64,000 nt of DNA from Meandrina meandrites (GCA_963693305.1 OY855905.1:48958944-49022943); one strand, 5' to 3'. Positions 1-12,952 are shown, numbered from the stretch's first letter. A program made the numbers and translations. The notes: generated by a model not told the origin, from the sequence alone.

Positions 1-461
1 TTTCTTTACTGCTTGACGTATTTCTTGCTCAGTTATCTCGTGATCTAAGTTTTTAATTTGTTCTTTTTCATTTTCTAATGACTGTAGCTCACAAACTTCA
101 TGCTCATGCATGGAAATTGTCGTGTTTTTGGAATGTAAGGATTGGAAATGATTAAGCCACGTTTCTTCTGAGATTGGGGCAGGAGCATTTTCGTCGATAG
201 TGTCGTTCATCGATTTTAAACAACTCCAAAACGACGCTTTGTCAGGGTTTAATGCTAGTTCATCGAGTTGCAGAGTTTTTTCTTCCTGAAACTCTTTCCT
301 TTTTGAGTCGAGTAGCTTTTTATAATCATTCAAGGTTTTGTGAAATTTCTCCCGTAACTCAGAGTTAAGAGGATCGCGATGTTTTTGGTTTGATAGTTTT
401 CGTAATTCGTGTCTTTTTAGTCGACATTCATGGTCAAACCATTTTTTATTAGAGGTTCTTT

Positions 462-462
<1 letters not shown>
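1..462 (-). mobile_element. LINE ORF2 fragment (endonuclease-RT linker), runs off left edge
   Basis: The minus strand is open from about 462 down to base 1. It encodes a charged peptide beginning with the motif KKWFDHEC, followed by Lys/Arg-rich stretches (RLKRHELRKLSNQKHRDP), then SFWSCLKSMND and EETWLNHFQSLHS. This pattern is typical of the region between the endonuclease and reverse transcriptase domains in CR1/L2-type non-LTR retrotransposons. The reverse transcriptase would lie beyond the left edge. The upstream end stops at a short (TATTCTAG)n repeat. The family call is from recognition of the pattern, not a search. Confidence 0.6.
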
Positions 463-1030
<568 letters not shown>

Positions 1031-1082
<52 letters not shown>

Positions 1083-1092
1083 TATTATTATT
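1031..1092. repeat. (ATT)n microsatellite
   Basis: A run of ATT/TTA trinucleotides of about 60 bp. Confidence 0.95.
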
Positions 1093-1136
1093 GGTTTTGA
1101 AATATTTTTTAAAGACGTAAATGAAAATCAGATTTT

Positions 1137-1396
1137 TTACGAACAGAAATATGTAAATAAGTTTATATTTTGTAAATAGTTCACCTCAGTTTGTAATATT
1201 TTAACTTGTGTACATAGAAGCTTAGAGCGTGTAAAAGCTTTCAGAGTGTTATTATGTAGGTAAGCTATTGAAAGTTTTACTGACATTATTTCATGGGAAG
1301 AACTTAAGGTAAACAAAATTTGTAAAGATATATTTTTAACCACATACACCTAAGATTCAAGTTTGTATGAAAAATGCTCAATAAAGTTTTGTTATA

Positions 1397-1441
<45 letters not shown>

Positions 1442-1442
1442 T
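1137..1442. repeat. Dispersed repeat copy A with (ATT)n tail
   Basis: About 230 bp here is clearly similar, in the same orientation, to 8281-8490. Shared words include ACTTGTGTACATAGAAGCTTAG and GTAAAAGCTTTCAGAGTGTTAT. This copy carries an AATAAA and runs into an (ATT)n tract at 1397-1442. The second copy also ends in trinucleotide repeats. A shared body with a microsatellite tail suggests the 3' end of a non-LTR retroelement, but no coding part is attached to this copy. Confidence 0.6.
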
Positions 1443-2059
1443 TTACAAGTGAAACCGGTAAAAACAATATATAATTATATATTAACAATGATTTAGTAAT
1501 ACATAGACAAGTAAAAACGAACGATATAATTTCCCGACGTTTCGGCGACCTCATGACGCCATTTTCAAGGGTCAAATGAAAAATGTGAGCGCTTGAAGTC
1601 TTTATTCTCACGTCTGGACTACCCTCATCACCTTATCAACTCCACCATTAATACCTTCGTAAACTCGAGAGTTTCTGACCAGCAGCCATTGCAGGCTTCT
1701 GGAAAAATGGCGGGAAATGATAATTATATATCCCATAGAAAACAGGTGAATGTGAAAAGGTTAACAAAATAGATTAGTGTGAACCAATCTGCAGCTTACT
1801 TTTATAAGCAAATGCCTACATTGTGTGGTTCCAGAAAATATCAATACCCACGCCAAGAATGGAAATTCCGAAGGGGGAGGGGGGGGGGGATGGGGGTGAT
1901 CTCAATAAGCCAAGTTTTTAAAAGAAAATATGAAGATAAACTGGAAATTCCAGGGGGTGGGAGGGTCCAAACCAAAGAACCATCCTTGTGGGAGGTATGG
2001 ATATTTTTTGGTACCACACATTATAATTAGACTGCCATTAAACTATTGAAGACACTTAA

Positions 2060-2613
2060 AGTGCCCCTGTGATCAAATTTTTGAGTTTCATTTTTTTACA
2101 TTTTCGTGTCCTATTAGACGTTCTTACTCACCTTGCCAAATTTCAATCCATTATGAACATCAGAAGTCATTTTGTTTTAACATTTAATTCAGAGAATTTA
2201 CGGCCGCCATTAATCAACCTTGTTCCAAGCCTTGGTTGCAAATGAGAGAAAGTGACGTCAAAGTCTCAAAAATACCTCACGGGTTTAAATGAGAATAACA
2301 ATAAGTGTTCAAAATCACGCGAAAAGGAACAAAAACTTTGGACGTGTTCTTCGTGCAATTTTCTATGCTGATTGTTATTAAAATTTCAACCCGTGAGGTA
2401 TGTTTGAGCCTTTGACGTCACTTTCCCCCATTCGCAACCAAACCTTGGAACAGGGTTTTGTAATGGCGGCCGTAAATTTTCGGAATTAAATGTTAAAATA
2501 AAATGACTTCTGATGTTCGTAATGGATTGAAATTTGGCAAGATGAATAAGGACGTCTAGTTGTACACGAACATGTAAAAAAATACAAATCGAAAATTTGA
2601 TCACAGGGGCACT
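2060..2613. mobile_element. 554-bp foldback MITE with TTAA target duplication
   Basis: The element starts AGTGCCCCTGTGATC and ends with its reverse complement. It is flanked on both sides by TTAA (2056-2059 and 2614-2617). The two arms, each about 250 bp, pair along nearly their whole length, including a GACGTCA-containing stretch and the word GGCGGCCGTAAA near the middle of each arm. No coding capacity is seen. TTAA duplication fits piggyBac or Kolobok superfamilies; which one cannot be decided here. Confidence 0.85.
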
Positions 2614-4370
2614 TTAAGCCTGTGCTGCAAAAAAAATTTGACGTCTTTACTTAACCTGGAGTAAACCTTATGGTCTGTGATAATAATTACGTAATTATCT
2701 GTAATTTTATTATTTTTATTGGAACAGAATTTGTCACGAGCCCCAGAATGGTTTTAAAACTTACGTGTAATAAAGTGCCAGTATTCACATGTAGCCTAAT
2801 AGCCCGTATGCATGTTTATGTCAGACTAGCTAGTTTCACCACCAAGCCTCGCTTTCGAAGTGCAAGGTTGTTAATTTTATCATGAACAAATTCCCAAAGC
2901 AGCAAAGATGAAAAGAATACCCATGTGAAAACTGCATGAAGGTGGCAGAGGGTTGAGAATAATTTGCGTAAACGAGGCTTGGTGGTGAATTTTGAGCATA
3001 AGGTGTCATCATGTATAAGGCCTATTGGGTTCTGGGATGGCCACATTACATAATCACTTACTTGTCCTCATCGGGCCCATGAGAAGTCTTTTGGCCAGGT
3101 TCATATTACATAAATAGACTAAATAGCTATAAATGTCACTAACGTATCTTCAGGTTTAAACTGGCAACATGTGGAAATCAATCATGTGACAATTTTATTA
3201 CATTAACACAATGTGTATTTTTGAGTTCATTTTCAAGTTGACTAAGAGGAATGTCATTGCAAAGTCTTCAAGTCACCTGTAAATAGAAACAAAACAGACA
3301 AAAACTATTTATTTTGGTGAAATTGCTATCTTTCCAACATGCAGACTGTATTTTAAAATTAAATGGCCTTTTTCAGTGAGTAAAAAAAAACTGACTGCTT
3401 TCATGTTGGGCTAGTGGATACAATAATTTTTTACACTTGCTAGATAGCCAAATGACATTTATGGATTTTCTACTTTGCTGTTGTTTCCAGAGAAACATCA
3501 GTCTTGGATAAGCATAGAATGGTTTCACCTTGCCCAGTCTACCTGAGTCAGGCAAGGAAGAAATCAATTTTCTTTGCACCCTTCCTTTCAGTAATCATTG
3601 CAGAAAAATGTCAGATTATTAAATGTTTTGGACCCTAAAGCTGAATTTTTGTAATCTGTTCATCTCAAACATAATGTTACAGGAATCTTTGCTTGGTTTT
3701 CTTGCAGAGCACGTTGTCAACAAAAACTAAAATGGAGTTTATTTAAATCAAATTTACAGCTACTACATGGCTTAAATTCCCAAAAGTAAAAAAAAAAAAA
3801 AAAAAAAAACAAGTCATGGGAGCAATTCCAGTTAATCTTAATAGCACACTGGTTAGCCTTTAGTTAATAGCTCTCTGGTTAGCCTAAACAGTACTCCAGT
3901 AGGCCTGAGTATAGTTAGCTTAGGTGGCTTGAGGTTAGGCTATATATTTATTGGGTTAGGAATTTCTGGCTTGTATGGCACTTATGTGTCATGAAACATG
4001 CAAGCCATGCGAGCCATTCCAGTTAACCTACATAAGATTCCGGTTAGCCTAAATAGTACTCCAGTTAGCCTTAAAAGTACTTTGCCTGTTGCCAAACAGC
4101 CAACATTATAAAAGTTAAGAGATCAACAACTACCTGAACTTGTTATAATCCATAGTTTAACTTACCAGTAATCCAGAATGTTCTCAGTGCTGAATTCTGT
4201 AAATCCTGTCAAAACATTAGGCATTCTATTAGTCCCAAAAATTACCTGTAGACCACAAAATGCAAAAGAAACGTAAATCTATGTTTACCAATACAATAAA
4301 ACATCGTGGGAAGAAGAAATTTTAAGTTAAGAAATGATATAGTAAATGGTTTGAACCCAGGAGTATCACT
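2614..4370. other. No gene seen; short repeats and a poly(A) run
   Basis: A short inverted pair around 2832-2850 and 2970-2990 (TTTCACCACCAAGCCTCG and its complement) and a 23-bp A run near 3788-3810 are visible. From about 3815 to 4090 the motif CCAGTTAGCCTAAATAGTAC recurs in diverged form. Nothing looks coding. Confidence 0.5.
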
Positions 4371-5775
4371 AGTTCGTATAGTGTGATCGTCCGGGTGAGA
4401 GTAGTTCTGAGAAGAACTGTTGTTGGTGACTGACGTTTCGACAACCTGTGCGGAAGTCATCTTAAGAGTCAAGTGAAAAAGTTGTTGTCAGTCGGTGATG
4501 TTATAAGTCTGGTCCGTACAGGGGCGTAGCGTGGTTTTTTGAAGATGTACGCACGATAAGGGATTTTTTTCTAAGCGCCGAAGGCCGAAGGCGCTTGCAA
4601 CTAAGGGGGTCTGGGGGCATGCTCCCCCAGAAAATTTTGAAATTTAGGGTCTCGGAAATGCCATCTCCTGGTATTTCTGCAGGGCATTTTCAATACATAA
4701 TGCGGAAAAATGCAGTAGAAAGTTGTTTATTTTAACCATTTCTCTATCTTTTCTGTAAGCTAAAGTGTTACGAAAATAAAAAAAAAGAAATTAAAAAAAC
4801 AACGGAGACAGGTCACAAACAAAGGGCGAGGCGTCGACCCTTAAGACGGGCAACACTGTTAATATCCACGTTCTTGTGTTTATGTATATGAAGTAGCTCA
4901 AGTCGCGGAGATATTCATTGGATTCTCTAAGACTAGGGCTTCACCGTTTGACCTCGCAGAAGGTATATTCCTAATCTCCATTGACGGCAAATACGTTTTG
5001 TTCTGAAGCCACACGTCATGGCATTGAAGCCTCTCCTTCAAGAATACCTCTGGGACTGGGGAAACTGGTGAGGCTGGCTGACCTTGAGGGAGGGGTATAT
5101 GAGGCGTTTTTATTTCTATTTTTAATTACCACTCAAATGCATCTTTCCATTAATAAAAACGCCCAAATATGAAATTATCAGCCAGCAAATTTAATGAGAA
5201 AAAAGTTTTTAGGCAATTCCAAAAAAAAAACTTTTCTCAGATGTCAGCTGTACGCACGGGCGTACGTGCGTATATGGACGCTACGTCGCTGCCGTAGTAA
5301 CTGATTGGTCAGTTTAGCCGTGATGTTATTGGCTGTAAGACTCGTGTTAAGTCCGTCAACAGTAATTGGTCAGTTTCGATCCGTCTATTGTTAGTCAAAT
5401 TAAGTCGTTCTGTTTGTGGTCTGTTCGTCGGTTTTGTTTATGTCGTTAATTAGTCGTTTGTAAGGTGCCGGTAGTTGTTGACATCTGTTGATAGGCGTTT
5501 GTTCTAAGTTTGTGTACCAGCTTTCTAGAGTCAGTCGTTGAAAATAGTTCGTACTGTAGGTTAAACATTCAGCAGAGTCCCAGTCAATTTCGTGATTAGT
5601 AAGTTGGTGGTGTTCAGAAATGTGATTGTTTACATCACCATTTCTAGTCGCTCGTTTGTGTTCAGTCAATCTCGTGTTGAGGTTTCTTCCAGTCTCTCCA
5701 ATGTAGGAGGCTTGGCAGTCGGAGCATTTGATCTTATAAACCGCTCCCTGTCTGTTGCTAGGTTCGTCTCTGTCT
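4355..5775 (-). mobile_element. Penelope-like retroelement 3' part with GIY-YIG endonuclease (copy 1)
   Basis: On the minus strand from about 5775 to 5400 a GIY-YIG endonuclease domain can be read: VYKIKCSDC then ASYIGETGRNLNTRL, followed by LTEHKRATRNGDVNNHI and a tail ending in LPAPYKRLI. GIY-YIG downstream of a reverse transcriptase is the hallmark of Penelope-like elements; the reverse transcriptase is missing from this copy. The 3' tail continues to about 4372 and includes the motif NYSHPDDHTIRT. The tail is interrupted by an unrelated DNA transposon (4519-5291). Confidence 0.75.
4519..5291. mobile_element. Non-autonomous DNA transposon inserted in Penelope-like copy 1
   Basis: The left end CAGGGGCGTAGCGT and the right end ACGCTACGTCGCTG form imperfect terminal inverted repeats, flanked by CCGTA at 4514-4518 and 5292-5296. 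The interior carries GGGGGCATGCTCCCCC, a GC-rich palindrome. No transposase is encoded. CAGGGGCG-type ends suggest hAT ancestry, but the visible target duplication is only 5 bp, so the superfamily is uncertain. Confidence 0.7.
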
Positions 5776-5788
5776 TTTACGTTGGTCA

Positions 5789-5876
5789 GTCACAGGTTGT
5801 CGAAACGTCAGTCACCAACAACAGTTCTTCTCAGAACTACTCTCACCCGGACGATCACACTATACGAACTACTTAA
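5789..5876 (+). repeat. Inverted copy of Penelope-like tail
   Basis: Bases 5789-5872 on the plus strand match the minus-strand tail at 4372-4452 almost base for base (both encode NSSSQNYSHPDDHTIRT). The Penelope-like copy is therefore bracketed by inverted tail sequence, an arrangement known for this class. Confidence 0.8.
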
Positions 5877-5879
5877 GAA

Positions 5880-7530
5880 ATGATCTCATTTATTAAACAT
5901 GCCCAAAGAGGCATTCCAAAACGTGAGTAGCACTGTTTAATTGAAGTCTAGATTAGCTACCAGGTTGACTGCAAGCAGTCTCTAGTCTAACTTAGAAAAA
6001 GAGATCACACTGAGCTGAAATGTTTCTTCCAATTTCAAAGGTATCACATCAAAGGTGTTACAGTAATTTCAAATTTCCCTGACGTAATTTTTCTTTGCGG
6101 CTTGAAATGTTTTGAGGAACATTTCCTCACGTATAAATAATGAAAGGATGCGATTCTTATTAATTTGAAGTACCGTAGCTTAAAATTCAGATGACAAACA
6201 TAAATAACAGTTACATGCCTCGATGAAATGACTGCCATTTAATATTATCGCCTCGTTCTCACTATCTATCTTTTTAGACCTCTTTTTACGCCGAGCACGG
6301 CTTTAATTCCAGTAAGCTAAGTTGATAAGCATGATAAACAGGATAAACGTCGAAGACATAGGCTTTAAACAGTCTAAAAAAAAATCATTGTACAATGAGA
6401 AACGCTTACCTCAGGTCCCTGTAAGTTTCTGTTACCCACGCTTTCGCACGTTGGTACTCATTGCAAATTCTTCTTTATCTGGAATACAAATAAAGGAGGT
6501 ATACCCTACGTTTGGGGACTCGTTTTAATCGCGTCAAGAAGGAAAAACATCGACAAAACTGTCCTCTATATCTCAAAATCACTCCCATTAGATTCCCTTT
6601 TCTTGTCCCCATTTTGAAAATTCTCTTGTCGTGAGCCCGCAATACGGACCACGAGGAATCCGCTGGGGAGACCCCCAGCAGGGGGGAGGGGAGGGGCAGC
6701 TACTTACCTTCTCCCCAGGCCCACTCCTTTCGTCTGCATCCTCGCAAAAGGCAATTGCAATGAGAAGAAACTGACAACGCCATCATAAAGAGCATGCACT
6801 CCTGCCTTTGGCAAAATTTTCTTTTATTCCTACCGCAAATGGTCTTTAAGTAGGAAGTCAAAAAACTTTTCAAATGTATTTTTTAATGCCGTACGTTTTT
6901 AGGAAAAAGTAATAATGGCCATTTTTAAAAACACTATTTAAAAATCTACAACTTCGCTTAAAAAATCCTAAGAGAGAGATCCTAGTAAAGGTTTCACGCG
7001 AATTTAAAAATGCAGTCCGTTCTGGTCACATGACGGATGACGTCATAACAATAAAAGTGATAAAAATGTACTTTAATAACATATAAATATCTTCCAGCAT
7101 GTAATTTGTTGCTTCCTCACATTTAATGCAACGCGAGATACGCACTTGTACCTAGACTCCCACTGTTTGAAAATTGTACATAGCTCCCTTAATATTTATA
7201 TTTTGTTCGGTACCCGGGCAGTCTAAAATGCCTCACACCAATGTGCTTCAAACTACAATGACTGCTTTTTCAGTAACAAAATATCTTCGTCACAGTGAGC
7301 AAAAACGAACTTCAGAGCAATGTCACGTGACTAATGACGTCATCGCCCTACGTCTTATACAAGAAATTGTTATTGTTAAGAGTTATTTCTATACGACGTT
7401 GTACTCCTGCTGGCTTCAAACTGACCAAGTTATTTGGCATTGACGATGTTTCAGCTGCAAAGGATTTTGGGAAGGTTTTTATTACAATTATATATTGTTT
7501 TTATAATTATTATTACTACTACTACTACTA
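5880..7530. other. No gene seen
   Basis: This stretch holds a G-rich tract near 6685-6705 and two copies of a CACRTGAC...TGACGTCAT word pair (about 7026-7047 and 7324-7343), but no convincing exon or mobile element ends. Confidence 0.4.
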
Positions 7531-7535
7531 CTACC

Positions 7536-7960
7536 GCCTGGATATTCATGCACGCGGGTTTTGGGATCGACAAAGTTCTGCCTTTTTCGACGCGCAAGTT
7601 TGCCATCCAAAAGATCTCAGCCCAGAGAAAATATATCGCCAGCATGAAAATGGGAAAAAGCGCTCATATGCAAAGAGAGTTCTGGAAATCGAGCAAGGGA
7701 CATTCACTCCGCTAGAATTTTCAACTACAGGAGGAATGGCAGAAGGATGCAGACGATACCACAGCAGACTAGCAGAACTCTTGGCAATAAAGAAAGGGAA
7801 CTATTGACTATCGCTTGGGTCAGAACCAAAGTCTCGTTTGCAATCTTGAGATCAGCGCTTTTAAGCCTTAGAGGTTTACGCACTATCAGGGGAAGGAGCA
7901 ATTTAAACATTAATGACACTGATATAGAAATAGAGAAAGGTCGAGCACGAATCCAATAGT
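7536..7960 (+). pseudogene. C-terminal fragment of a retroelement polyprotein
   Basis: One frame gives the motifs [28 protein letters not shown]-like [29 protein letters not shown] and [11 protein letters not shown]. It then stops at about 7807, and the continuation (TIAWVRTKVSFAILRSALLSLRG) lies in another frame, so the copy is broken by a frameshift near 7800. I recognise this block as the C-terminal region of reverse-transcriptase proteins that are abundant in cnidarian gene predictions. The element class is not certain. Trinucleotide repeats (TAC)n lie just upstream at about 7508-7534. Confidence 0.5.
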
Positions 7961-8280
7961 TTCAAAAGACTCTCAAATTATATATGATGTGAAAATAATA
8001 CGTATAGAATTTTTATAGTTTTTCCTTTCTTTTATATTCACTATTTGTAAAATTTGATTTTGAAAGAAAGCCAACTGCTTTCAGGAGTAGAAGGCTTTTG
8101 CGATTTTCTTGCTATCCTTCCTTTTATGAGGCATAATTATAAAATGTTGACGCTGGTTAAAATAAAACGCTGCTAGGCTAAGATCTGCTACGATATGATT
8201 ACAGAACTTGGGTCCTCACGCAAGCGAGGTAATGATTAACTATGCTCTCACTACGTATTATACTGCTATTGGACGAAATC

Positions 8281-8560
8281 CAATACTGTACATATATTTT
8301 GTAAATAATTCACCTCAATTTGTGATATTATAACTTGTGTACATAGAAGCTTAGAGCATGTAAAAGCTTTCAGAGTGTTATTGTGTAGGTAGGCTATCGA
8401 AATTTTTACTGAAATTATCTTAAGGGAAAAACTTAAGGAAAAAAAATTGTATATATTTTTTTAACCAGATACACCTAAGATTCAAGTTTACTATTACTAT
8501 TATTATCATCATCATCATCATCATCATCGTTATTATTATTATTATAATTATTAAAATAAG
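8281..8560. repeat. Dispersed repeat copy B with (ATC/ATT)n tail
   Basis: About 200 bp here is the second copy of the repeat at 1137-1372. It ends in a mixed TTA/ATC microsatellite from about 8490 to 8550. It lies downstream of the retroelement fragment at 7536-7960 and may be its 3' untranslated tail. Confidence 0.6.
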
Positions 8561-9252
8561 CAAAAATGGACAGCGCTGTAGCGCAGTTCACAAACGCTGA
8601 GGATTGCTGGCGGCAGTAAAAGGTTTCAAGCGATCAAGTTTAACAAATGCAAAACCGCCCGGAAATAGTGTGAAGATCAGAAATTGGCTAAAGTTGACAA
8701 ACAGACTGTTTTGTAAGTCGCAACTTCTATGACCATTGAAGCTATCAATCATTGTTAGCTATACGGCATTCATGTTAGCAATTTATTTTTCAGGCCAATG
8801 CCTTAAGTCAAAAGCAAATCGATCCGTTGGCACGAACATGGCGAAATAAATACAAAACATATTTTAAACCTAGAAAAACGAAATAACGTTAAAAAAACAC
8901 ATACGGAAATTATTTGTTAGCGGGTTGATTACAATGGACCCTTTCAAAATACTGAATAAACAAAATAGTTTTTGTTATTAAAGATGTGTTTGTTGTTCAC
9001 CGTGGTGAACGTTTGTTCGTTTGTCTCACGATGGAATCGCTTTTGTTGCTGATCGCAACGTTTCGACTGCAATGCTGCTAGTTTTCATCAGGCGATGACA
9101 TCAATTGTTTACGTGTCACTATTTGTAGCACGTTGGTTCGTTGCTATTGGTGCATTTCGATCCTCATTATTATTCCGACTGTTACATGTTGTTCCCTTAT
9201 AGGTCCGCTTTGTTGTTGATCGGCTGTTGTGCTTTTTGATCGTAGGTATCAA

Positions 9253-10361
9253 CATAGGCGTACAGGCACATTCGGACTTGGGAGGGCGGTGATCTTCTTG
9301 CCCGAAAAAATTAAGCAATGCCCAAATGCGTAAGCACTAAAATTTCAAGAAAAAGAAAAACGTTTGAAATTGTCACGTCTACTGAAACTGTTGTAATTCG
9401 AAAAACAGTCATTTTGAAACCTCGCATACTCTATGACCTCTATTGAAAATTTTACTCAATCTTGTTGAAATTAAAAAAAAAGTTTTTTTCCAAGGCGTTG
9501 TCCGAAAATATTTAATACTGTTGGCAATGACTTGAGTGCCATAAAAGCGCTCAATACACACGATAGCCTGTTTTCATGCAACGTTTCAACTACTTCTGCA
9601 GCTCTTTTTATCGATTTGTCCACGTGTGCGGTGTTTAATTGACTGAACAGCAGGCGTTGGCCTGCCAGGAGTAGCTCCCTGTCAAGGTTATAGTATCTGG
9701 CAACCAGGTCAAAGCTGTCAATGGTGAGTGAATCATTTAGGGTGATGTCACCTAATGCACAAAGAACATCTTGGTCATTTCCATTGAGCCGAATCTCAAT
9801 TTCGGCCAGTACCTTATCCAGGGAGATGTAAAAGGTGTTGACACGATGGTGATTCTCTGGTTTCGATGGCAGAGGAGCACCAGTTTGTAAGCGCATTGAG
9901 GGTTTCGTCGTGGCACACGAGCATCGCGGAATGGAAAATCTTATTCAGCAGTCCACAATTTCATTTTAACGCTGATGTATTCACACAGTTTCTACACTGA
10001 GGCGAACCTCCCCTTATTTCGGCAGCTTCGTAGAGTCGCCAAAGTCTAACTGGCGTTCCACCTCGCCGTGATAGGATCCACAGTCTTTCCCTGAAGGTAA
10101 GTACTTAGGCTGCTTGTATTCAATAAGATAATTTTCAAAACACACAGACCGAGGACGAATTCAGATTCCATGCAGTGATGACAAGTTGTAACTGACATCA
10201 GTCGGACCGTTTTGTCGTGCTGTAGAAGCCGGACTCTATTTATCCCAAGTGCTTTTGCCCGAATCATGAGCGTTTTGCCCGAAAAATTTCAAAATTTCCC
10301 ACAACTGGGGGGGGGGGGGGGGGGCTGCTGCCCCCCTGCCACCCCGGCCCGTACGCCTATG
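9253..10361. mobile_element. hAT transposon with 8-bp target duplication, nested in Penelope-like copy 2
   Basis: The element is bounded by CATAGGCGTAC at the left and GTACGCCTATG at the right. The 8-bp direct repeat GGTATCAA flanks it at 9245-9252 and 10362-10369. An 8-bp duplication and the encoded fragment both fit the hAT superfamily. The right end contains a long G run and C run (10306-10337) that can pair. At 1.1 kb it is too short to be autonomous. Confidence 0.85.
9471..9896 (-). pseudogene. hAT transposase (ZMYM1/TTF-type) C-terminal fragment
   Basis: An open frame of 141 codons begins RLQTGAPLPSKPENHHRVN and continues with FYISLDKVLAEIEIRLNG and a hydrophobic helical region ending LPTVLNIFGQ. 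The pattern resembles the middle to C-terminal part of hAT-family transposases of the zinc-finger MYM-type 1-like group. The RNase H core is not visible, so this is a remnant inside the shortened hAT element. Confidence 0.6.
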
Positions 10362-10749
10362 GGTATCAAAGCTTCAGGAATTTCGATTTCACTTTCTCTA
10401 TTGATGTTGTTTGGATTGTGACTTGGATAGCTTCTTTGACCCTACGTGTGTACCAGTGAGGGTCACAATCAACAAACTTGATTTCGTTCTGAATGGGAAG
10501 ATGCCCCGTTTCATTAGCGTGTTCCGAAACAGCGAAGTTTTGCATACGAGCAAACCGTATATCTTTTTTGCATTGCTCCCCCTGTTTCCCCAATATATAC
10601 TTTGCCGCATTCACATGGAATCTTATAGACGACACCGTCTTGTTTAGTTGGTTCAGGGGCGTCTTTTGGTCGCACTAAATGAGACCTAAGAGTTGTGTCT
10701 GATTTGAAGACGGTACACATTCCTTTAATCTTACAATGAAGTGAGCCGC

Positions 10750-11562
10750 AAAATAAACAAGGCTAACTTACATGGACAAGCCTTAGACACGCGATACCTT
10801 GGAACTTAAAAACAGTACAATGTAATTTCAATATAGGCGATCCTTCTTTCACGTGCGGGAATACTATTTTCGATAAAACAAAGAAAAAATCAAAAGACTA
10901 TTATACCTTACTAATTAGTGGAAAAGATAAACTGCCGAATAATGCCCAGAAACTAAAATACGAATTTGCCTTAACTGAGGAGGATTTGAAACGTGTGTTA
11001 AGTCTTCTTCAAACTGTGGCTTCTGAGCCTAAAGTCAAAGCCTTCCAGTTCAAAATCTTAAACTCTATACTTTCCACTAATAAGAAATTATTTAAGATTG
11101 GATACAGTATACATGATAGATGCACTTTCTGCAATAAAGAATCAGAAACGTTACATCATCATATTTTTTACTACTGCTCTCACTCTAATATGTTCTAGAA
11201 AATATTTGAAGAATATTACCTAACAATAAAACACCAAAGAATAAAATTAAGCTTAAAAGACGTTATAATTGATAAAATGGAAATTTCAAACCTCTCACTG
11301 TTTAAAGTATTGCGTTGTAACTAGTGCGAGTAATGTATTATTATGAGTGTAAGAAGGGTAAGTTAGTAGTGTAAGTATTGTTATCAGTAATAATGTAAGT
11401 AATTATGTAATGAAAATGTAATAATAATGAAGTAACAATGTAAGTTATGACTTGTGGAACTTTTGACAGCACTTGCGCGGCTGTCATTTTGTCATTTACT
11501 TTTGCGTTTGTGTATATATGTGTTTTGTTGGTATGAATTTATTAAACAAAAAAAAAAAACAG
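10750..11562 (+). mobile_element. LINE 3' end with zf-RVT domain and poly(A)
   Basis: From about 10857 the plus strand reads through LLISGKDKLPNNAQKLKYEF into a frame with KAFQFKILNSILSTNKKL and the zinc-binding motif CTFCNKESETLHHHIFYYC, the C-terminal zf-RVT domain of LINE reverse transcriptases. A stop lies at about 11200, then a 3' untranslated stretch with an A run at 11549-11561. It is 5'-truncated, as is usual for LINE insertions. Confidence 0.7.
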
Positions 11563-11696
11563 GAAATCGATCAGGCCAGGTCGTGTTTAGAATACAGTTA
11601 CTTACACAAGGTGTGCAACTTCGACATCGAAGAATCGGAATGTAGCCGAAAAAATATATTTCTTCCACTCGCTTTTATCTGAGCTCCCGATCCAAC

Positions 11697-12080
11697 ACTA
11701 GTAGGGGTATAGAACGGTCCTTGAAAAAGCATGGGTCTCGGCAAATTTTTAGGCGCGTCTCGCAAGCTAGCATCTCGGAATCTCGAGCTCGTAAAAAATA
11801 AAGCTGGTCTCGGAATCTCGAATTTTGAAATTTGAGTCTCCGAGTTTCGCAAACCAAGCAAAAGTTTAATCAGTATGAACCGTCACAAAACAACGGCACC
11901 AACAACAGCAAAACAGAGAGCTACAGAGCGTTAGACTAGCTTTGTAATAGTCTCGGGATCTAGATCACGACGTCACGCACTCGGATTTTTTAGTAGCTGT
12001 GTCTCGGGCTCGGATTTGAAAAAATGAGAGTCTCGGGTCCCGGCATCTCGGCGAGGCTCGGATTTTTTACACCTACTAGT
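11697..12080. mobile_element. Inverted-repeat element rich in CTCGG repeats
   Basis: The ends ACTAGTAGGGGTA and TACACCTACTAGT form inverted repeats. The interior repeats GTCTCGG/GGAATCTCG words several times in both halves. There is no coding capacity. Target duplication is not clear. Confidence 0.5.
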
Positions 12081-12900
12081 TGAGTCAGCAAAGACGACAA
12101 ATCCAAATTTTGCATAGGTTTATTTTAAATTCTGATTATAACTGCTGCTCGTTCGCTTCGCTCATGGCAATGGCTGCTTATATTACAGAGGGCCAGAATC
12201 ATGCCTGAATGACGACTCAGTTTTGCAATGCAAATCCCTTCACAAAGCAAAGTGTTCGGTGATTCAGCCGCTTTGTATCAACTGTCTACAGCCATTTGCA
12301 CTCAACAAAATAAAACCCAGTAGGATTGTATATTTACGGCCTCTTGGTCGTCTACTAAAGCTAATGTCGGTAAATTAAAATCCACTTCTCGTGTGAGGCA
12401 ATATCAAACAACGTGCTTTCTCAAAATTACACTTAAATGATTCCTATCGATCTGTTGCTACAAGTAAAATGATGATTCTCGCTGATGTACTGTGTGAATA
12501 ATTTCAACAAGCGTCGTGTCCCTCTCCTTTGTAGAGGCGTCCGTTGTATTCACCACCAACGCGGGTGGAGAGGGAAGCGATCACCTCGGGAACCTTTGCG
12601 GAGGAGAGAGTTATTGTGCTGAGTTGTTTTGTATTAGTAAGATCTAAATCCTACGTTTCATATTTTATTTAATTGATATGTACTCTCCACTACGCTAGTA
12701 AAAGATCCGAAATGGCAAGAACTGAATTTTCCCAAAAAAATTGTAGTGAATACCCAGACTACCATTCGTCCCAGTAACGTTTTTGAAAGTATCAATTTAT
12801 CAAAATCCAAATAGCCCTTGCTATTAAAATTAATTTTTATTGTAACCTACAATGACTAAGCTAAAGCAGACCTGTTTGTAAGAATTTACACTACATTATG
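12081..12900. other. No gene seen; HMG-CoA reductase 3' flank
   Basis: No coding signal is visible. Bases 12907-12912 read AATAAA on the minus strand, about 41-46 bp past the HMG-CoA reductase stop, so transcription of that gene probably ends just left of 12900. Confidence 0.5.
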
Positions 12901-12952
12901 TTCGTGTTTTATTGGAATAACAGTTAATTAAACTGAAAAAAGTGAAAGTGAT

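Larger units (their letters stand above)
9040..10720 (-). mobile_element. Penelope-like retroelement 3' part (copy 2), split by a hAT
   Basis: The minus strand from 10720 encodes VVYKIPCECGKVYIGETG, a GIY-YIG core, and, after a frameshift near 10610, SEHANETGHLPIQNEIKFVD. At 10362 the coding sequence is interrupted by an inserted hAT element and resumes at 9252 with a PTIKKHNSRS motif, running to a tail near 9050 that carries the ACGTTTCGA word typical of these tails. Reverse transcriptase is absent. The copy is broken by at least one frameshift as well as by the insertion. Confidence 0.75.
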
